NCBI GenBank assembly: GCA_963747005.1
Contig: CAVVDT010000011.1
Coordinates: 124,001 to 188,000 of the forward strand
Origin: CAVVDT01 sp963747005
GTDB taxonomy: Bacteria; Pseudomonadota; Alphaproteobacteria; Rhizobiales; Aestuariivirgaceae
DNA length: 64,000 nt
Reading direction: 5' to 3'
Shown here: positions 41,806 through 51,815 of the stretch, piece after piece
How positions within the stretch are numbered: position 1 is the stretch's first letter
Layout of the letters: every line of letters begins with the position of its first letter
The notes under the pieces: model-generated
What the model saw: only the letters and a program-made list of their open reading frames with translations
Told to the model about the DNA's origin: nothing
Database searches by the model: none
Program-made: the position numbers and the translations under genes

Positions 41806-43524
41806 ATGAGCACCGCCCCTGAAGACGCACCGGATGAAGCTTTTTTGCGCACGTCCGCGCGTATCAAGGACCAGAAAGCCGACGCCTTGTTCGAAAGCTT
41901 GCTGGAAGGAAATGGCGGGAATTTTGCCGTCGTCAAATTCTATGGCATCCACAGGTATGTTCTGGGCGACCACGCCGCCGCCGTTCGCCATTTGCAGCGC
42001 GCTCGCGACCTGGACGGCGCCGACAGGGAGTGCCTGCTCTATCTGATGCGGGCGCTGCATGCCGGCACCCGGAAAGATGAAGCCGGCCGCGTCGCCGAGG
42101 CGATCCTCGATATCGATCCGGGCAATGCCGAGGCCATGCGGCTTCTGGCCCGCCATCACCTCGCGGCCAGGCAATGGAACGAAGCGCTCATCATGTGGCG
42201 CCGCATTGCTGAAAACGCCGCGAACGATCACGAGGCGGCCTTGCAGATCGCGCGCCTGGCCTGGCGCCTCGAAGACTTCGACCTGGCCGAGACCTCTTCC
42301 AGGGCCATGCTGGCGATACAGCCGGACAATTTCGAGTGTCTCGACATCTGCGTGAAGGCGCTTCATAGAGCGCGGCGATATGGCGAAATGGCCGAACTGC
42401 TGCCGCAATACGCGCGCCGGGACTGGGACAACGCCGTCAAATTCCTCGACAACCTCGATGCCGCCGAGGTCTTCCAGCCGCTGGCCGAAGCCCTTGCCGC
42501 GCTGGTGCGGGTCACGCCGCCCCTGGAGGCGGCCGTCGACTGGGCCTCGCGTTTCGAGTTTCGCTGCCTCGCCGATGCCGTGGCGCTCGAATTGCGCGAG
42601 GATGACATTGGCGCAGCGGCCCTCTATCGCGCCGTTCTGACCATCAGCCCCGAAAACCGCGAGGCAAAGAGCTCTCTCGAGCGGCTGAAGCGGAATGTCA
42701 CCCTGTCGCTGCGCGAGGCGCAAAAGGACAATCGGCCTGAGGACATCGTAAGGGCCTCGGGAGAACTGCTGCGTCTCGATCCGGGATCGGACGAGGCACA
42801 TTTCGCCCTCGGCCGCCTTCACCTTATGCAAGGCGAACACGAACAGGCCCTGGGGCATCTGCGCGAGGCTGTGGCGGCAAGCCCGGAAAATGTCTGGTAT
42901 CAGCTCAACTATGGGCGCGCGGCGTTGAACTGCAAGCAGTATGGCGACGCGCTCGGCGCCTTCGCGATGATCGAAGGGGCCGCAGGCAACGTCAATCCGG
43001 CCTATCGCAGCGAAGCCGTGAAATCGATCGAGCGCATCAACCGGGTGGCCATGGCGGAGGCGCGCAAGCGGATCGCAGATCATCGCTTTACGCGGGCCGC
43101 GCAGTTGCTCGACATCGCGCAGCAGGCCGGCAAGGATAGCGGCGAAGTCGATGCGTTGCGCGATACGCTGCAGCGGCGGATGTATTCCGACGTCTCGTCG
43201 CAATACCGGGAGAATGCCGAAAATTCCCTGGGTGCGGTCGAGGCGTTTCTCGCCCTGTTTCCCGACGAGCAGCGTGCGCTGGTGATGCATGGCCGGTTGG
43301 CGATGCAGAACCGCGATTTCCAGGCGGCGCTGCAAAGCTGGGAACGTGCCGCCGCGGGCGCGCCCGACGATGCCCACTTTCACCTGCAGATTGCGCGCTG
43401 CCACAACTGGCTGAAGTCACCCGCTGCGGCCGCTGCCGCCGCTCAAAAGGCATTGCAATGCGATCCGGACCTGCAAGAGGCCAGGTCGATCGTCGACAAC
43501 TTCAAGGCCCCGCAGGACGTCTGA
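41806..43524 (+). CDS. TPR-repeat protein, first gene of the glycan cluster
   Basis: The 572-residue soluble protein consists of helical repeats with TPR-like spacing, clearest in AHFALGRLHLMQGEHEQALGHL (about 328-349), then ENVWYQLNYGRAALNCKQYG, and again near 495-530. No catalytic domain or signal peptide is present. TPR proteins of this type accompany glycosyltransferases in surface-polysaccharide loci and probably act as scaffolds or chain-length/assembly factors. The ATG at 41806 is preceded by GGGTAGAG; an in-frame ATG at 41791 is less well placed. A second TPR gene starts 10 bases later. Confidence 0.8.
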   Translation: MSTAPEDAPDEAFLRTSARIKDQKADALFESLLEGNGGNFAVVKFYGIHRYVLGDHAAAVRHLQRARDLDGADRECLLYLMRALHAGTRKDEAGRVAEAILDIDPGNAEAMRLLARHHLAARQWNEALIMWRRIAENAANDHEAALQIARLAWRLEDFDLAETSSRAMLAIQPDNFECLDICVKALHRARRYGEMAELLPQYARRDWDNAVKFLDNLDAAEVFQPLAEALAALVRVTPPLEAAVDWASRFEFRCLADAVALELREDDIGAAALYRAVLTISPENREAKSSLERLKRNVTLSLREAQKDNRPEDIVRASGELLRLDPGSDEAHFALGRLHLMQGEHEQALGHLREAVAASPENVWYQLNYGRAALNCKQYGDALGAFAMIEGAAGNVNPAYRSEAVKSIERINRVAMAEARKRIADHRFTRAAQLLDIAQQAGKDSGEVDALRDTLQRRMYSDVSSQYRENAENSLGAVEAFLALFPDEQRALVMHGRLAMQNRDFQAALQSWERAAAGAPDDAHFHLQIARCHNWLKSPAAAAAAAQKALQCDPDLQEARSIVDNFKAPQDV

Positions 43525-43534
43525 TGCATCAGTG

Positions 43535-44734
43535 ATGGCCACAAGCGAAAGCACATGCGAGATGAACCGGGTCAGCCCCATGGCCGCAACCGCACCGCCG
43601 CTCACACCGCAGCGGCTGCGCGATCTGGCGCAAACCCATTTTCGTGCCGGGCGCCTGAACGAAGCTCTCGAATGCCTCGATCTGGCCGAGCGCGACCGGC
43701 CGGCCTCCCCGGGCGCGCTCAAGCTGCGCATGCTGGTGCTCATCAAATCGGGCAGGCCGGACGAGGCCGGCATGCTTCTGCCGCGGCTCCTGGCGGTCAA
43801 GCGTGATGACGAGGCCTGGCAGCGCAGCCTGGCACGGATGGCCGTCAGGTTGCGGGACTGGCAGGTAGCGGGCGATGCCTGGTCGAAAGTCCGCCAACAT
43901 GATCCCGCCGATGAAGAAGCTATGCGCGGCCTGCTGCGCGTCCACCAGGCACGCGGCGAGCACTCCATGGTGCTTGAGGCCGTCGAGGCCCTGTCCGGAA
44001 CGGCCTCGCCTCCATCGGACCTGGAGCAGGCAAGGGCGGGCGCCCATGTCGGGCTCGGGCAGCTTCACCGCGCCCTGGAACTGGTGCGCCGGCTGCTCGT
44101 TGCGGATCGCGAACGCACCATTGTCTGGCTCGATGGTCTCGATGGCCCGTGGTGGATACTGATCAAGGTTCAGGCACTGATGGCCGATGAACTTGCGCCC
44201 GATCCCGGTGCCCGGCGGCTGCGGCTGCTGGCCGCCAGTCTGGCCAGGGGGTTCGATGCGGAAATCCGCAAGGACTGGATCGCCGCCTATGCCGCCTTTC
44301 GCGCTGCCACCATTGCCGATGGAGCCAATCCCGATGCCAGCGACGGGCTGAGACGCATCCATACCCAACTGGTCCCGCTTTTGTCGTCGCCAGGGTCGCC
44401 GCAGATCGACGTGGCGGATGCCCTCGGCGCCGTGTTTTGCGACGACGAGCTTGCGGCACAATGGGAACCCGTCTTGCACCGCCTGGTGCACGAGAGCGAC
44501 TGGCCGACCGCCCGCCGGCGCCTGAGCGAAGCCCTGCCGCCGCGCCTGGTTCCCGCCGTGTCGGCCGCGGTAGGCCGGACCGCGCTGTTGAAGTTCAAGC
44601 AAGGCGACCCGGACAGCCGCCACTACAGCGAACTGCACATGGCGATCGACGGGCACGACCTGAAGATCAAGACGATTGACACCCTGTTGCGCCTGAAGCG
44701 GTGGTGGCGCGGTGACGGGCCGGTGCCGGATTGA
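43535..44734 (+). CDS. TPR-like helical-repeat protein
   Basis: The 399-residue protein opens with a TPR unit LRDLAQTHFRAGRLNEALECL (about 23-43) followed by further helical pairs; the last 60 residues (KFKQGDPDSRHYSELHMAID and following) are basic. It lacks membrane segments. The ATG at 43535 overlaps a GTG one codon earlier. Its layout mirrors the N-terminal parts of the two downstream glycosyltransferase fusions, suggesting duplication of a TPR module in this locus. Confidence 0.72.
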   Translation: MATSESTCEMNRVSPMAATAPPLTPQRLRDLAQTHFRAGRLNEALECLDLAERDRPASPGALKLRMLVLIKSGRPDEAGMLLPRLLAVKRDDEAWQRSLARMAVRLRDWQVAGDAWSKVRQHDPADEEAMRGLLRVHQARGEHSMVLEAVEALSGTASPPSDLEQARAGAHVGLGQLHRALELVRRLLVADRERTIVWLDGLDGPWWILIKVQALMADELAPDPGARRLRLLAASLARGFDAEIRKDWIAAYAAFRAATIADGANPDASDGLRRIHTQLVPLLSSPGSPQIDVADALGAVFCDDELAAQWEPVLHRLVHESDWPTARRRLSEALPPRLVPAVSAAVGRTALLKFKQGDPDSRHYSELHMAIDGHDLKIKTIDTLLRLKRWWRGDGPVPD

Positions 44735-44820
44735 GCGAGGCCTCAGTCGCGGGCGAGCATTGGCGCTGGCAGCCTGCCGCTATACAATGATGCAGCGCGA
44801 GGGCGTTCAGAGGTTGAGTG

Positions 44821-46743
44821 ATGTGTGGCATTGCAGGCGTATTGCTGCGCTCCGGCGCGCTTCCCGACGACGAGGTCGTTGCCCGGGTCGCCGCCATGAT
44901 CGCCCAGGTGGCGCATCGTGGCCCCGACGGTTCTGGCGTCAAGCTGGCGGGTGAGGCCGGCCTCGGACACCGCCGCCTGTCGATCATCGATCTCAATGCC
45001 CGCGCCTCCCAGCCCATGTCGACAGCCGATGAAATGTTGTGGGTGGTCTTCAACGGCGAGATCTACAACTTCATCGACCTGCGGCGCGAACTGGAGCAGG
45101 CAGGCGCGGTGTTCCGCACTACCAGCGACACCGAAGTCCTGCTGCACGGCTGGCGCGTGTGGGGCGAGGGCCTGGTGGCACGGCTGCGCGGCATGTTCGC
45201 CTTTGCCCTGTGGGATCAACCCAACCGGACCATGCTCCTGGCGCGCGATCGCTTCGGCAAGAAGCCGTTGTGTTATGCCGAGCATCCCGAAGGGCTGCTT
45301 TTCGCCTCGGAGATCAAGTCGCTGCTGGAATGGCCGGGCCTTGCCCGCGAGGTCGATCTCGAGGTCATCCACAACTATCTCACCTTCGGTTACTGCATCG
45401 CCAGCAAGTCCGCCTTTGCCGGGGTGCGCAAGCTGCCGCCGGCGCACTATCTTGTCGCCACGCCCGGACGCCCGCCGCGGCTCGAGCGCTATTGGCGTCT
45501 CGCCGAGGTCGATCCGAGGCTTGGCAAGCGTTCGCGCAAGTCGCTGGCGGGCGAATTGATCGAGCGGCTCGACGATGCGATCCGCTGCCGGCTGGTATCG
45601 GATGTACCGCTCGGCGCCTTCCTGTCGGGCGGTGTCGATTCCTCCGGCGTGGTGGCGCGCATGTCGACGATGATGAGCGAACCGGTCAAGACGTTCAGCG
45701 TCGGCTTCGATATCGATGGCTATGACGAGACGCCGTTTGCCGAAACGGTCGCCCGGCGCTATGGCACCGACCACCGCGCCTTCACGATGGACTATGGTCT
45801 GGTGCGCGAACTGCCGCGCCTCATCTGGCACTATGGCGAGCCCTATGCCGATTCATCCGCGCTCGTCACCTATGCGCTGGCCCGCGAGATCAGGAAGCAT
45901 GTGACCGTGGCGCTCACCGGCGACGGCGGTGACGAGATGTTCCTTGGCTATCTCCGCTACCATCGCTTTCGCGAGTTGCTGGGCTCGCTCAATGGCAGGG
46001 CGGGTCCTTCCATGCCCTACAGGCAACTCCTCAGCCCCGACCAGCCGTGGCGCATTCGCGACTATTATGTCCGACGCATCGCCACATTCCGCGACGAACA
46101 CAAGCAGGCGGGTTATGGCGCCAACCTGGTCGACCAGCTCTTCTGCACCTCCGCCGACCGCATCGGTTCCACCCTGGAGGCTGCCAACGACGACGATGCC
46201 ATCGATCGCGCCGCGCGCGCCGAGACCGGCTTCTATCTGCCCGACGATCTTCTGGTGAAGGCCGACGTCGCCACCATGGCCGCTTCGCTTGAAGGTCGCA
46301 GCCCCTTCCTCGACCATGAACTGGCCGACTGGGCGGCGAGCCTGCCGCAGCGGGCGAGGGTTTTCGAGCGCGCCGGCCAGCCCGAGATGAAGGCCCTCTT
46401 GAAGTTTGCACTCGAACCTCACCTGCCCGAGGACCTGCTGTATCGCCGGAAGCAGGGCTTTTCGGTGCCGGTAAAGCATTGGATGCGCCACGAGATCCGC
46501 GACTTCATGACCGATGTGCTGACCAGCGCGAAGTTCCGCCAGCGCGGCCTGTTCACCCCGGCCTATGTCGAGCACATGATGACCCGGCACTTTGCCAGCC
46601 AGGAAGATCACGGCACACGGCTGTGGGCGCTTTTGTGCCTCGAATTGTGGTTCCAGACCTTCATGGACAGGCGCCAGCCCGGGCCTCTGGAGATCGACGT
46701 CATGGCGCCGGGCATTGAGTCCCGGTTCAGTTACGCAAGTTGA
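44821..46743 (+). CDS. asnB: AsnB-type glutamine-dependent amidotransferase
   Basis: The 640-residue protein starts MCGIAGV, giving the N-terminal cysteine nucleophile of class II amidotransferases, with the glutaminase domain to about residue 190. The synthetase domain has the ATP pyrophosphatase motif LSGGVDSSGVV (about 268-278) and TGDGGDEMFLGY (about 365-376). It can amidate aspartate, but in surface-glycan loci homologues (WbpS/WbmE type) amidate uronic acids. Its place beside a nucleotide-sugar dehydrogenase favours the second role. The TGA overlaps the next ATG (TGATG). Confidence 0.88.
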   Translation: MCGIAGVLLRSGALPDDEVVARVAAMIAQVAHRGPDGSGVKLAGEAGLGHRRLSIIDLNARASQPMSTADEMLWVVFNGEIYNFIDLRRELEQAGAVFRTTSDTEVLLHGWRVWGEGLVARLRGMFAFALWDQPNRTMLLARDRFGKKPLCYAEHPEGLLFASEIKSLLEWPGLAREVDLEVIHNYLTFGYCIASKSAFAGVRKLPPAHYLVATPGRPPRLERYWRLAEVDPRLGKRSRKSLAGELIERLDDAIRCRLVSDVPLGAFLSGGVDSSGVVARMSTMMSEPVKTFSVGFDIDGYDETPFAETVARRYGTDHRAFTMDYGLVRELPRLIWHYGEPYADSSALVTYALAREIRKHVTVALTGDGGDEMFLGYLRYHRFRELLGSLNGRAGPSMPYRQLLSPDQPWRIRDYYVRRIATFRDEHKQAGYGANLVDQLFCTSADRIGSTLEAANDDDAIDRAARAETGFYLPDDLLVKADVATMAASLEGRSPFLDHELADWAASLPQRARVFERAGQPEMKALLKFALEPHLPEDLLYRRKQGFSVPVKHWMRHEIRDFMTDVLTSAKFRQRGLFTPAYVEHMMTRHFASQEDHGTRLWALLCLELWFQTFMDRRQPGPLEIDVMAPGIESRFSYAS

Positions 46744-49700
46744 TGGTGGCGGTGATCGCCAATACGGCAGGCGCGGACCCGGCTGGGGAAGGCGAGGTGC
46801 TGTGGGCCTGGGCCGACGGCCGCTTTACCGCGGCCATGCACGCCGCCCGCCAGCGCGAGCCGCAAGTCGCCCTCGCCGAGATCGACGCCATCCTGACGCG
46901 CTGCCCGGATCATATCATGGCGGTCCTGCTCGGCATCGATCTGGCACGCCGCCGCGAAGACGGGCACCGGCTCACCTATTACCGGGCCCTGCTGCTGGCG
47001 CTTCGGCCGGGCAATGTGGCCAATCGCGTCGATCTGGCCGAGGCGATGACCCGTAGCGCCGCCCACCAGGCCGCCCAGGACCTCATGGAGCACCTGCCTC
47101 CGGGCGCCGTGGACGCCGATGCATTGATTGCCCTGAAACTGCGCGCGGCAGGACACTCGGGCGAGGCCTTGCGGCTAGACCTGATGCTCGATCGCGAGGC
47201 GGTCGCGGGAACCTCCGGGGCAGCCATCCAACAGGTCGAAAGGATAGCCGCGGCGCTGGCCGACAGCGGTGATGGGGAAATTGCGCTGCGCTGGCTCGAC
47301 CGGCATGAGCGGACCATGGGGGCGCACCCCCTCATTGCCTACCGGCGCGCCCAGATCCTTTATGGGTTGCAGCATTGGGACGCGGCGCATCAGGCCTTCG
47401 GTCGCGTGGAGGCAAATGGCCTCGATCCCGGCCGCCAACGCGCCGTCGCCATCTTCCGTGCCCGCGCCAGCCGCAACGCCGACAATCTGGCCCGCGCCTT
47501 CGATGAATTCGAAGCCATCTTCGCAGCCGAGCCCGAAAATGCCGAGGCATGCGATTTCCTGGTGCGTCAGCACTGGCTCGAAGGTCGCAACGAGGTGGCC
47601 GCCGCCGCCATCGAGCGCTTTGCCGAGGCATCGCCCGATGACCCTGCCGCGACATGGCTGAAGGCTGAAACCCTGAAGCGCCAGGGCGCCCTCCAGGAGG
47701 CGCGCGATATCTATGCCGCCGGTTTGACGGCGCACGCCGGCGTCGTGAGCCTTCGCTGTCGCTATGCCGACCTTCTGACCGATATGGGTGATCTCGATGC
47801 GGCGCAGCAGGTTCTCGATGATGCCGCCGCCGTCGAGCCCGCATCGGTGATGGTATTCAATCGCCGCATCGCCCTGGCCCGGCGCCGTGACATGCCACCG
47901 TCGCAGATCATAACTATGTGTGAGACCATTCTGGCCCATGTTCCGGGCCAGGCCGACGCGCTGCTGCAACGCGCCAATTCCATCCTGCGCATGGGCCGCC
48001 GCGTTGAAGCCTATCATCGCTTCGTCGAAGGTGCTCGGCTCAACCCCTCGGTCGCGGCATTCTGGCGTTCGGCGGCGCAGATGGCCGTCAGCCTCAACCG
48101 CAAGGCCGAGGCGAAGGAACTGGCCGATGAGGCGCGCGCCAACTTCGATGAAACGCGGCCGCCCCACCTGTGCATGCTTGCTGCCGTCTACGAGGCGGCC
48201 GACGACATGCAAACGGCCTTCGAGTTCGCGAGCAAGGCAACCGGGATCGACCCCGCATCGAGCGAGGCGCATACGGCCATGGGCCGGCTGCTGGTCGCGG
48301 CGGGCCGCTATGACGAGGCCTGGTCTCACTTGCGCGCTGCCGACCTCGGGGCCTCGCGACCCATTGAGATAACCGCGCTGCTTGCCCAGGTGGCCGCCGG
48401 GTTTCGCTACCTGCGTCCCAGCCAGGCCGATCTGGTCGAGATCGAGCCCTTGCCGGGGCGTTTCCCCGACGTGCTGCTGGAGCGGATCGGCGAGTTGGAA
48501 GCCCCGCTGCAATCCGAACCGTGCGAAGCGACGGTCATGCACGTCACCAGTTCGCTGGCGGCCGGCGGCGCCGAACGCCAGGTTGCGACCACCGTCGCCG
48601 CCATGGCGCGCGACCGCCCGGGCCGCGGCGTCGCACTTGTGGCCGACGACATCGATCCGATGACGTCCCGCGATGTGTTCCTGCCGGTGGTCGAGGCCGC
48701 CGGAGTCACCATGCATGTCCTGCGTCAGATGCGTGAGGCCGCGGAGTGGCGCGAATTGCTGGTGGAGCGCCCCGAATGCGCCGCCCGGGTGCGCCTGATC
48801 GCTGCCCTGCCGCCCGACATGCAGCGTGTCGCCCTGCCGCTCTATGTACTGCTCGCCCGACGCCGGCCGCGCGTGGTGCATCTGTGGCAGGATATGATCG
48901 CAGTGTCGGGCGGCCTTGCCGCCATCCTTGCCGGGGTGCCGCGCATCGTGCTCGGCACCCGCAGCACCCGCCCGGTCGAGCAGCAGCGCTTCCGGCGCTA
49001 TTTCGAGAGCGCCTACAAGGCATTCCTGCAGCGCCCCGGCATCACCATGATCAGCAATTCGCGCAACGGCGCTGCCGACTATGAAGACTGGCTCGGCCTG
49101 GCGGCGGGCAGCGTCAAGGTGATCTACAACGCTTATGACTTCGCCCGGATGCGTGCCCGCACCAATGCCGGGGCGCGCGCCGCGATACGCAAGCAACTGG
49201 GCCTGCCGGGCGATGCCCTGGTGATCGGCGGGGTCATGCGGCTGTCTTTCGAGAAACGGCCGGAACTATGGACGCGGGCGGCCATCGAACTCGCTTCACG
49301 CGACCCTCGCGTACATGGCCTGCTGGTTGGCCAGGGTCCCATGCAGGCCGAACTGGAAGCAGAAATTGCCGCCCACAACCTGAGCGGCCGTATCCGTCTG
49401 GTGGGGCAGCAAAGCCCGATCGAACCCTGGATGTCGGCCATGGAATTGTTGTTCCTTTCCTCGCTCACCGAAGGCCTCCCCAACGTCCTCATCGAGGCCC
49501 AGTCGCTGGGCGTGCCGGTGGCCACCATGCGGGTGGGCGGTGCGCCGGAGACGGTGATCGAGGGCGAGACCGCCGTGATCGCCGATGAGGGTGACATCGC
49601 GGTTATTGCCTCGACCCTGGCCTCGCTGCTGCTTGATGCGCCGCGCCGTGCCGCCTTCGCCAGGGCCGGCAGGGCGTGGACCCGCACCACCTTCAGCACC

Positions 49701-49748
49701 GAGGCCATGCTGAGGAGTCTCGATGCGCTCTACGGGAATGCCCCATGA
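46743..49748 (+). CDS. TPR-glycosyltransferase family 4 fusion, 1001 residues
   Basis: The first roughly 570 residues are helical TPR-like repeats (for example NVANRVDLAEAM and EAHTAMGRLLVAAGRYDEAW). From about 597 the glycosyltransferase part begins with VMHVTSSLAAGGAERQVATT, a typical GT4 N-terminal Rossmann motif, and ends with FEKRPELW (about 837) and SLTEGLPNVLIEAQSLGVPVA (about 906-926), the donor-binding glutamate region. It should transfer a sugar from an activated nucleotide to a growing glycan in the cytoplasm. It overlaps asnB by one base and the next glycosyltransferase by four. Confidence 0.88.
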   Translation: MVAVIANTAGADPAGEGEVLWAWADGRFTAAMHAARQREPQVALAEIDAILTRCPDHIMAVLLGIDLARRREDGHRLTYYRALLLALRPGNVANRVDLAEAMTRSAAHQAAQDLMEHLPPGAVDADALIALKLRAAGHSGEALRLDLMLDREAVAGTSGAAIQQVERIAAALADSGDGEIALRWLDRHERTMGAHPLIAYRRAQILYGLQHWDAAHQAFGRVEANGLDPGRQRAVAIFRARASRNADNLARAFDEFEAIFAAEPENAEACDFLVRQHWLEGRNEVAAAAIERFAEASPDDPAATWLKAETLKRQGALQEARDIYAAGLTAHAGVVSLRCRYADLLTDMGDLDAAQQVLDDAAAVEPASVMVFNRRIALARRRDMPPSQIITMCETILAHVPGQADALLQRANSILRMGRRVEAYHRFVEGARLNPSVAAFWRSAAQMAVSLNRKAEAKELADEARANFDETRPPHLCMLAAVYEAADDMQTAFEFASKATGIDPASSEAHTAMGRLLVAAGRYDEAWSHLRAADLGASRPIEITALLAQVAAGFRYLRPSQADLVEIEPLPGRFPDVLLERIGELEAPLQSEPCEATVMHVTSSLAAGGAERQVATTVAAMARDRPGRGVALVADDIDPMTSRDVFLPVVEAAGVTMHVLRQMREAAEWRELLVERPECAARVRLIAALPPDMQRVALPLYVLLARRRPRVVHLWQDMIAVSGGLAAILAGVPRIVLGTRSTRPVEQQRFRRYFESAYKAFLQRPGITMISNSRNGAADYEDWLGLAAGSVKVIYNAYDFARMRARTNAGARAAIRKQLGLPGDALVIGGVMRLSFEKRPELWTRAAIELASRDPRVHGLLVGQGPMQAELEAEIAAHNLSGRIRLVGQQSPIEPWMSAMELLFLSSLTEGLPNVLIEAQSLGVPVATMRVGGAPETVIEGETAVIADEGDIAVIASTLASLLLDAPRRAAFARAGRAWTRTTFSTEAMLRSLDALYGNAP

Positions 49749-51763
49749 CAGAGCCCGCCGAACTGACGTCGCTGCCGGCCGGCGAACGCCTGAGGCGTCT
49801 CTACGAACTCCACAACGCCAGGGAATTTGCCGTGATCGCCGCCCTCGGCAGCGGTCATATCGCCACCGCGCCCATGCCCGAGGCGCTGATCGTCGCCAAC
49901 GCCTGCTACCAGCTCGACGATTGCCGCGAAGCGCTGTCGGCGCTGCGCCGGCGCGCCATCGAGGACCGCTTCGCCGACCGCCATATCAACCTGTTGCTCG
50001 GCATGGCCAGGCGGGCGGAAGACTGGCGCGAACTGATCGCCATTTGCAAGATCGCCATCCGGCGCGATCCCGCCAGGTCCGAACTGGCCGGCTATGTGGC
50101 CACCGCCCTCAGGCGGCTCAGGCGTACGCGTGAGGTGGAGCGGCTGTGCGCCCATGTCGTCTGGCTCTACCGGCGAGGCCGCCTGCCGACCGGCCTGTTC
50201 ATCGATATCCTGCGCGCCATGCGGACCCGACGCCCGGTGCTGGCGCTTGAGCACGAAATCGGACCCCTCAGCGACAGGTCGGCCCGGGGCTCCTTCATCG
50301 AGGCCCTGATAGAGCTGTCGCGGTTCGATGAAGCCGGTTCGGCGATGCGGCGCCTGGGTATCGCACCTGACGATCTGTCGGCCGCCAACCGGGCCGCCAT
50401 GGTCTACCTGGAGGATCGCAAGCAAGCGCTTGGTGTGACCAGCTTTGCCGCCTTGCGCACCGCCGTCCTCGCTGCCCTGGACGGCGCCTGCCGGCCGGAT
50501 GCCGGGCCCGGCCGGCCGGCAGCGTCGCGACGGATACTCGTCATGGCCTCCTCGCTCGGCATGGGTGGCAGCGAACGCCAGTTGTCCTATCTGGTCGACG
50601 GCCTCGCCCGGTGGGCCAAGGTGACCATCTATTGCCAAACCGCCAGGGGCCACGCGCGGGCGAGCTACGAATTCGCCTGCCCTATCCACTATGTGGGCGA
50701 TGACGACCTGACAGGGATTGGCCGCGAGACGGATGGCGGTCTGTCGGAGAGCCTGTCGCAGGATCTGCAATTCGTGTTCGGCACCGCCGCCATCGCCGAC
50801 ATTTGCGCTCTGGCCGTGAAGTTCCGGCCGGACGTCGTCTACTGTGCCTATGGGCTACCCACCGAAGCGCTGCTTGTGGCGCACGCCTTGGGCATGACGA
50901 ATGCGCTGGTGCGTTTCGGCGGTGAGACTTTCTACAATAACTTCGATACCAGCGACGACAACCGGCGACGCATCGAGGTGGCGGAGTACTGTTGCCGGGA
51001 ATTGAGCGACAGCGCCCGGTTCGTGACCAACAGCCATTTCGCCCGATCGGCATGGGCGCATCGGGTGCACCTTCCCGAAACGGCAGTAACGGTCATTCCC
51101 AACGGTGTTCCGTCTCCCGATGTGGCCGATCCGACGGCTGCTCCCCCTTGGACCTTTCCCGCCAATGCCTTCGTGGTCGGCTGGGTGGGACGTTTCCATG
51201 ACATCAAGCGACCGCGCCTTTGGCTCGATGTGGCCTTCGAACTGGCAAGGCGTCATGCCGATGTGCATTTCCTGATGATCGGTGACGGCCCGCTGAGAGC
51301 CGATGCCGAGGCGCGCATCGCCCGCCACGGACTGGAAGGGTGCTTCGTGTTCACCGGCGTCCTGTCGGGATCGCTGTCGGCCGGCTACCGGGCGATGGAC
51401 GTGCTGCTGCAAACCTCCGCAACCGAAAGCTTTCCCAATGTCATCCTTGAAGCGCTGAGCCACGGCGTCCCTGTTGTCGCCCGCCCGGTTGGCGACATTG
51501 CGCTGATCCTCGACGACCGGCGCCTTGGCCTGTGCGTCGATGGCGATGAGGTGGCGGCCTATGTGCGCGTTATCGAGGCGGTCCGCCACGACAGGCACCG
51601 GCTCGCCGCCGACAAGGACTATCGCAGCCGCCATGTGCTGGAGCGCTACGGCATGGACGCCATGTGCCAGGCCTATGCGCGCCTGCTGGACGTCGGTGCG
51701 GGTGGGGTGGTGGGCGAAAGTACCGAAATGCGGCCTTTGCCGGACGTCGAAAAGATGACATAA
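49745..51763 (+). CDS. TPR-glycosyltransferase family 4 fusion, 672 residues
   Basis: The N terminus (about 1-260) is helical and repeat-like (for example GERLRRLYELHNAREFAVI). From about 264 the GT4 fold begins with ILVMASSLGMGGSERQLSYL; VVGWVGRFHDIKRPRLWLDV (about 477-496) and ATESFPNVILEALSHGVPVV (about 558-577) carry the donor-site residues. Architecture and motifs mirror the upstream gene, so the two are probably paralogues working in sequence on the same chain. The ATG overlaps the preceding TGA (ATGA). Confidence 0.87.
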   Translation: MTEPAELTSLPAGERLRRLYELHNAREFAVIAALGSGHIATAPMPEALIVANACYQLDDCREALSALRRRAIEDRFADRHINLLLGMARRAEDWRELIAICKIAIRRDPARSELAGYVATALRRLRRTREVERLCAHVVWLYRRGRLPTGLFIDILRAMRTRRPVLALEHEIGPLSDRSARGSFIEALIELSRFDEAGSAMRRLGIAPDDLSAANRAAMVYLEDRKQALGVTSFAALRTAVLAALDGACRPDAGPGRPAASRRILVMASSLGMGGSERQLSYLVDGLARWAKVTIYCQTARGHARASYEFACPIHYVGDDDLTGIGRETDGGLSESLSQDLQFVFGTAAIADICALAVKFRPDVVYCAYGLPTEALLVAHALGMTNALVRFGGETFYNNFDTSDDNRRRIEVAEYCCRELSDSARFVTNSHFARSAWAHRVHLPETAVTVIPNGVPSPDVADPTAAPPWTFPANAFVVGWVGRFHDIKRPRLWLDVAFELARRHADVHFLMIGDGPLRADAEARIARHGLEGCFVFTGVLSGSLSAGYRAMDVLLQTSATESFPNVILEALSHGVPVVARPVGDIALILDDRRLGLCVDGDEVAAYVRVIEAVRHDRHRLAADKDYRSRHVLERYGMDAMCQAYARLLDVGAGGVVGESTEMRPLPDVEKMT

Positions 51764-51815
51764 CCCGCGGGGCCCGCTGGCTCGCCGGCGATACCGTCAA
51801 CCCCAATCAGCAGCC

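Noticed and set aside
39423..41936. Very long minus-strand open frame opposite maeB (837 codons)
   Set aside because: It mirrors maeB's codon pattern in high-GC DNA and has a low-complexity His/Gly/Asp/Val-rich composition with no domain; maeB is certain.
47175..49196. Minus-strand open frame opposite the TPR-glycosyltransferase fusion (673 codons)
   Set aside because: Antisense shadow; the plus-strand protein has clear GT4 motifs.
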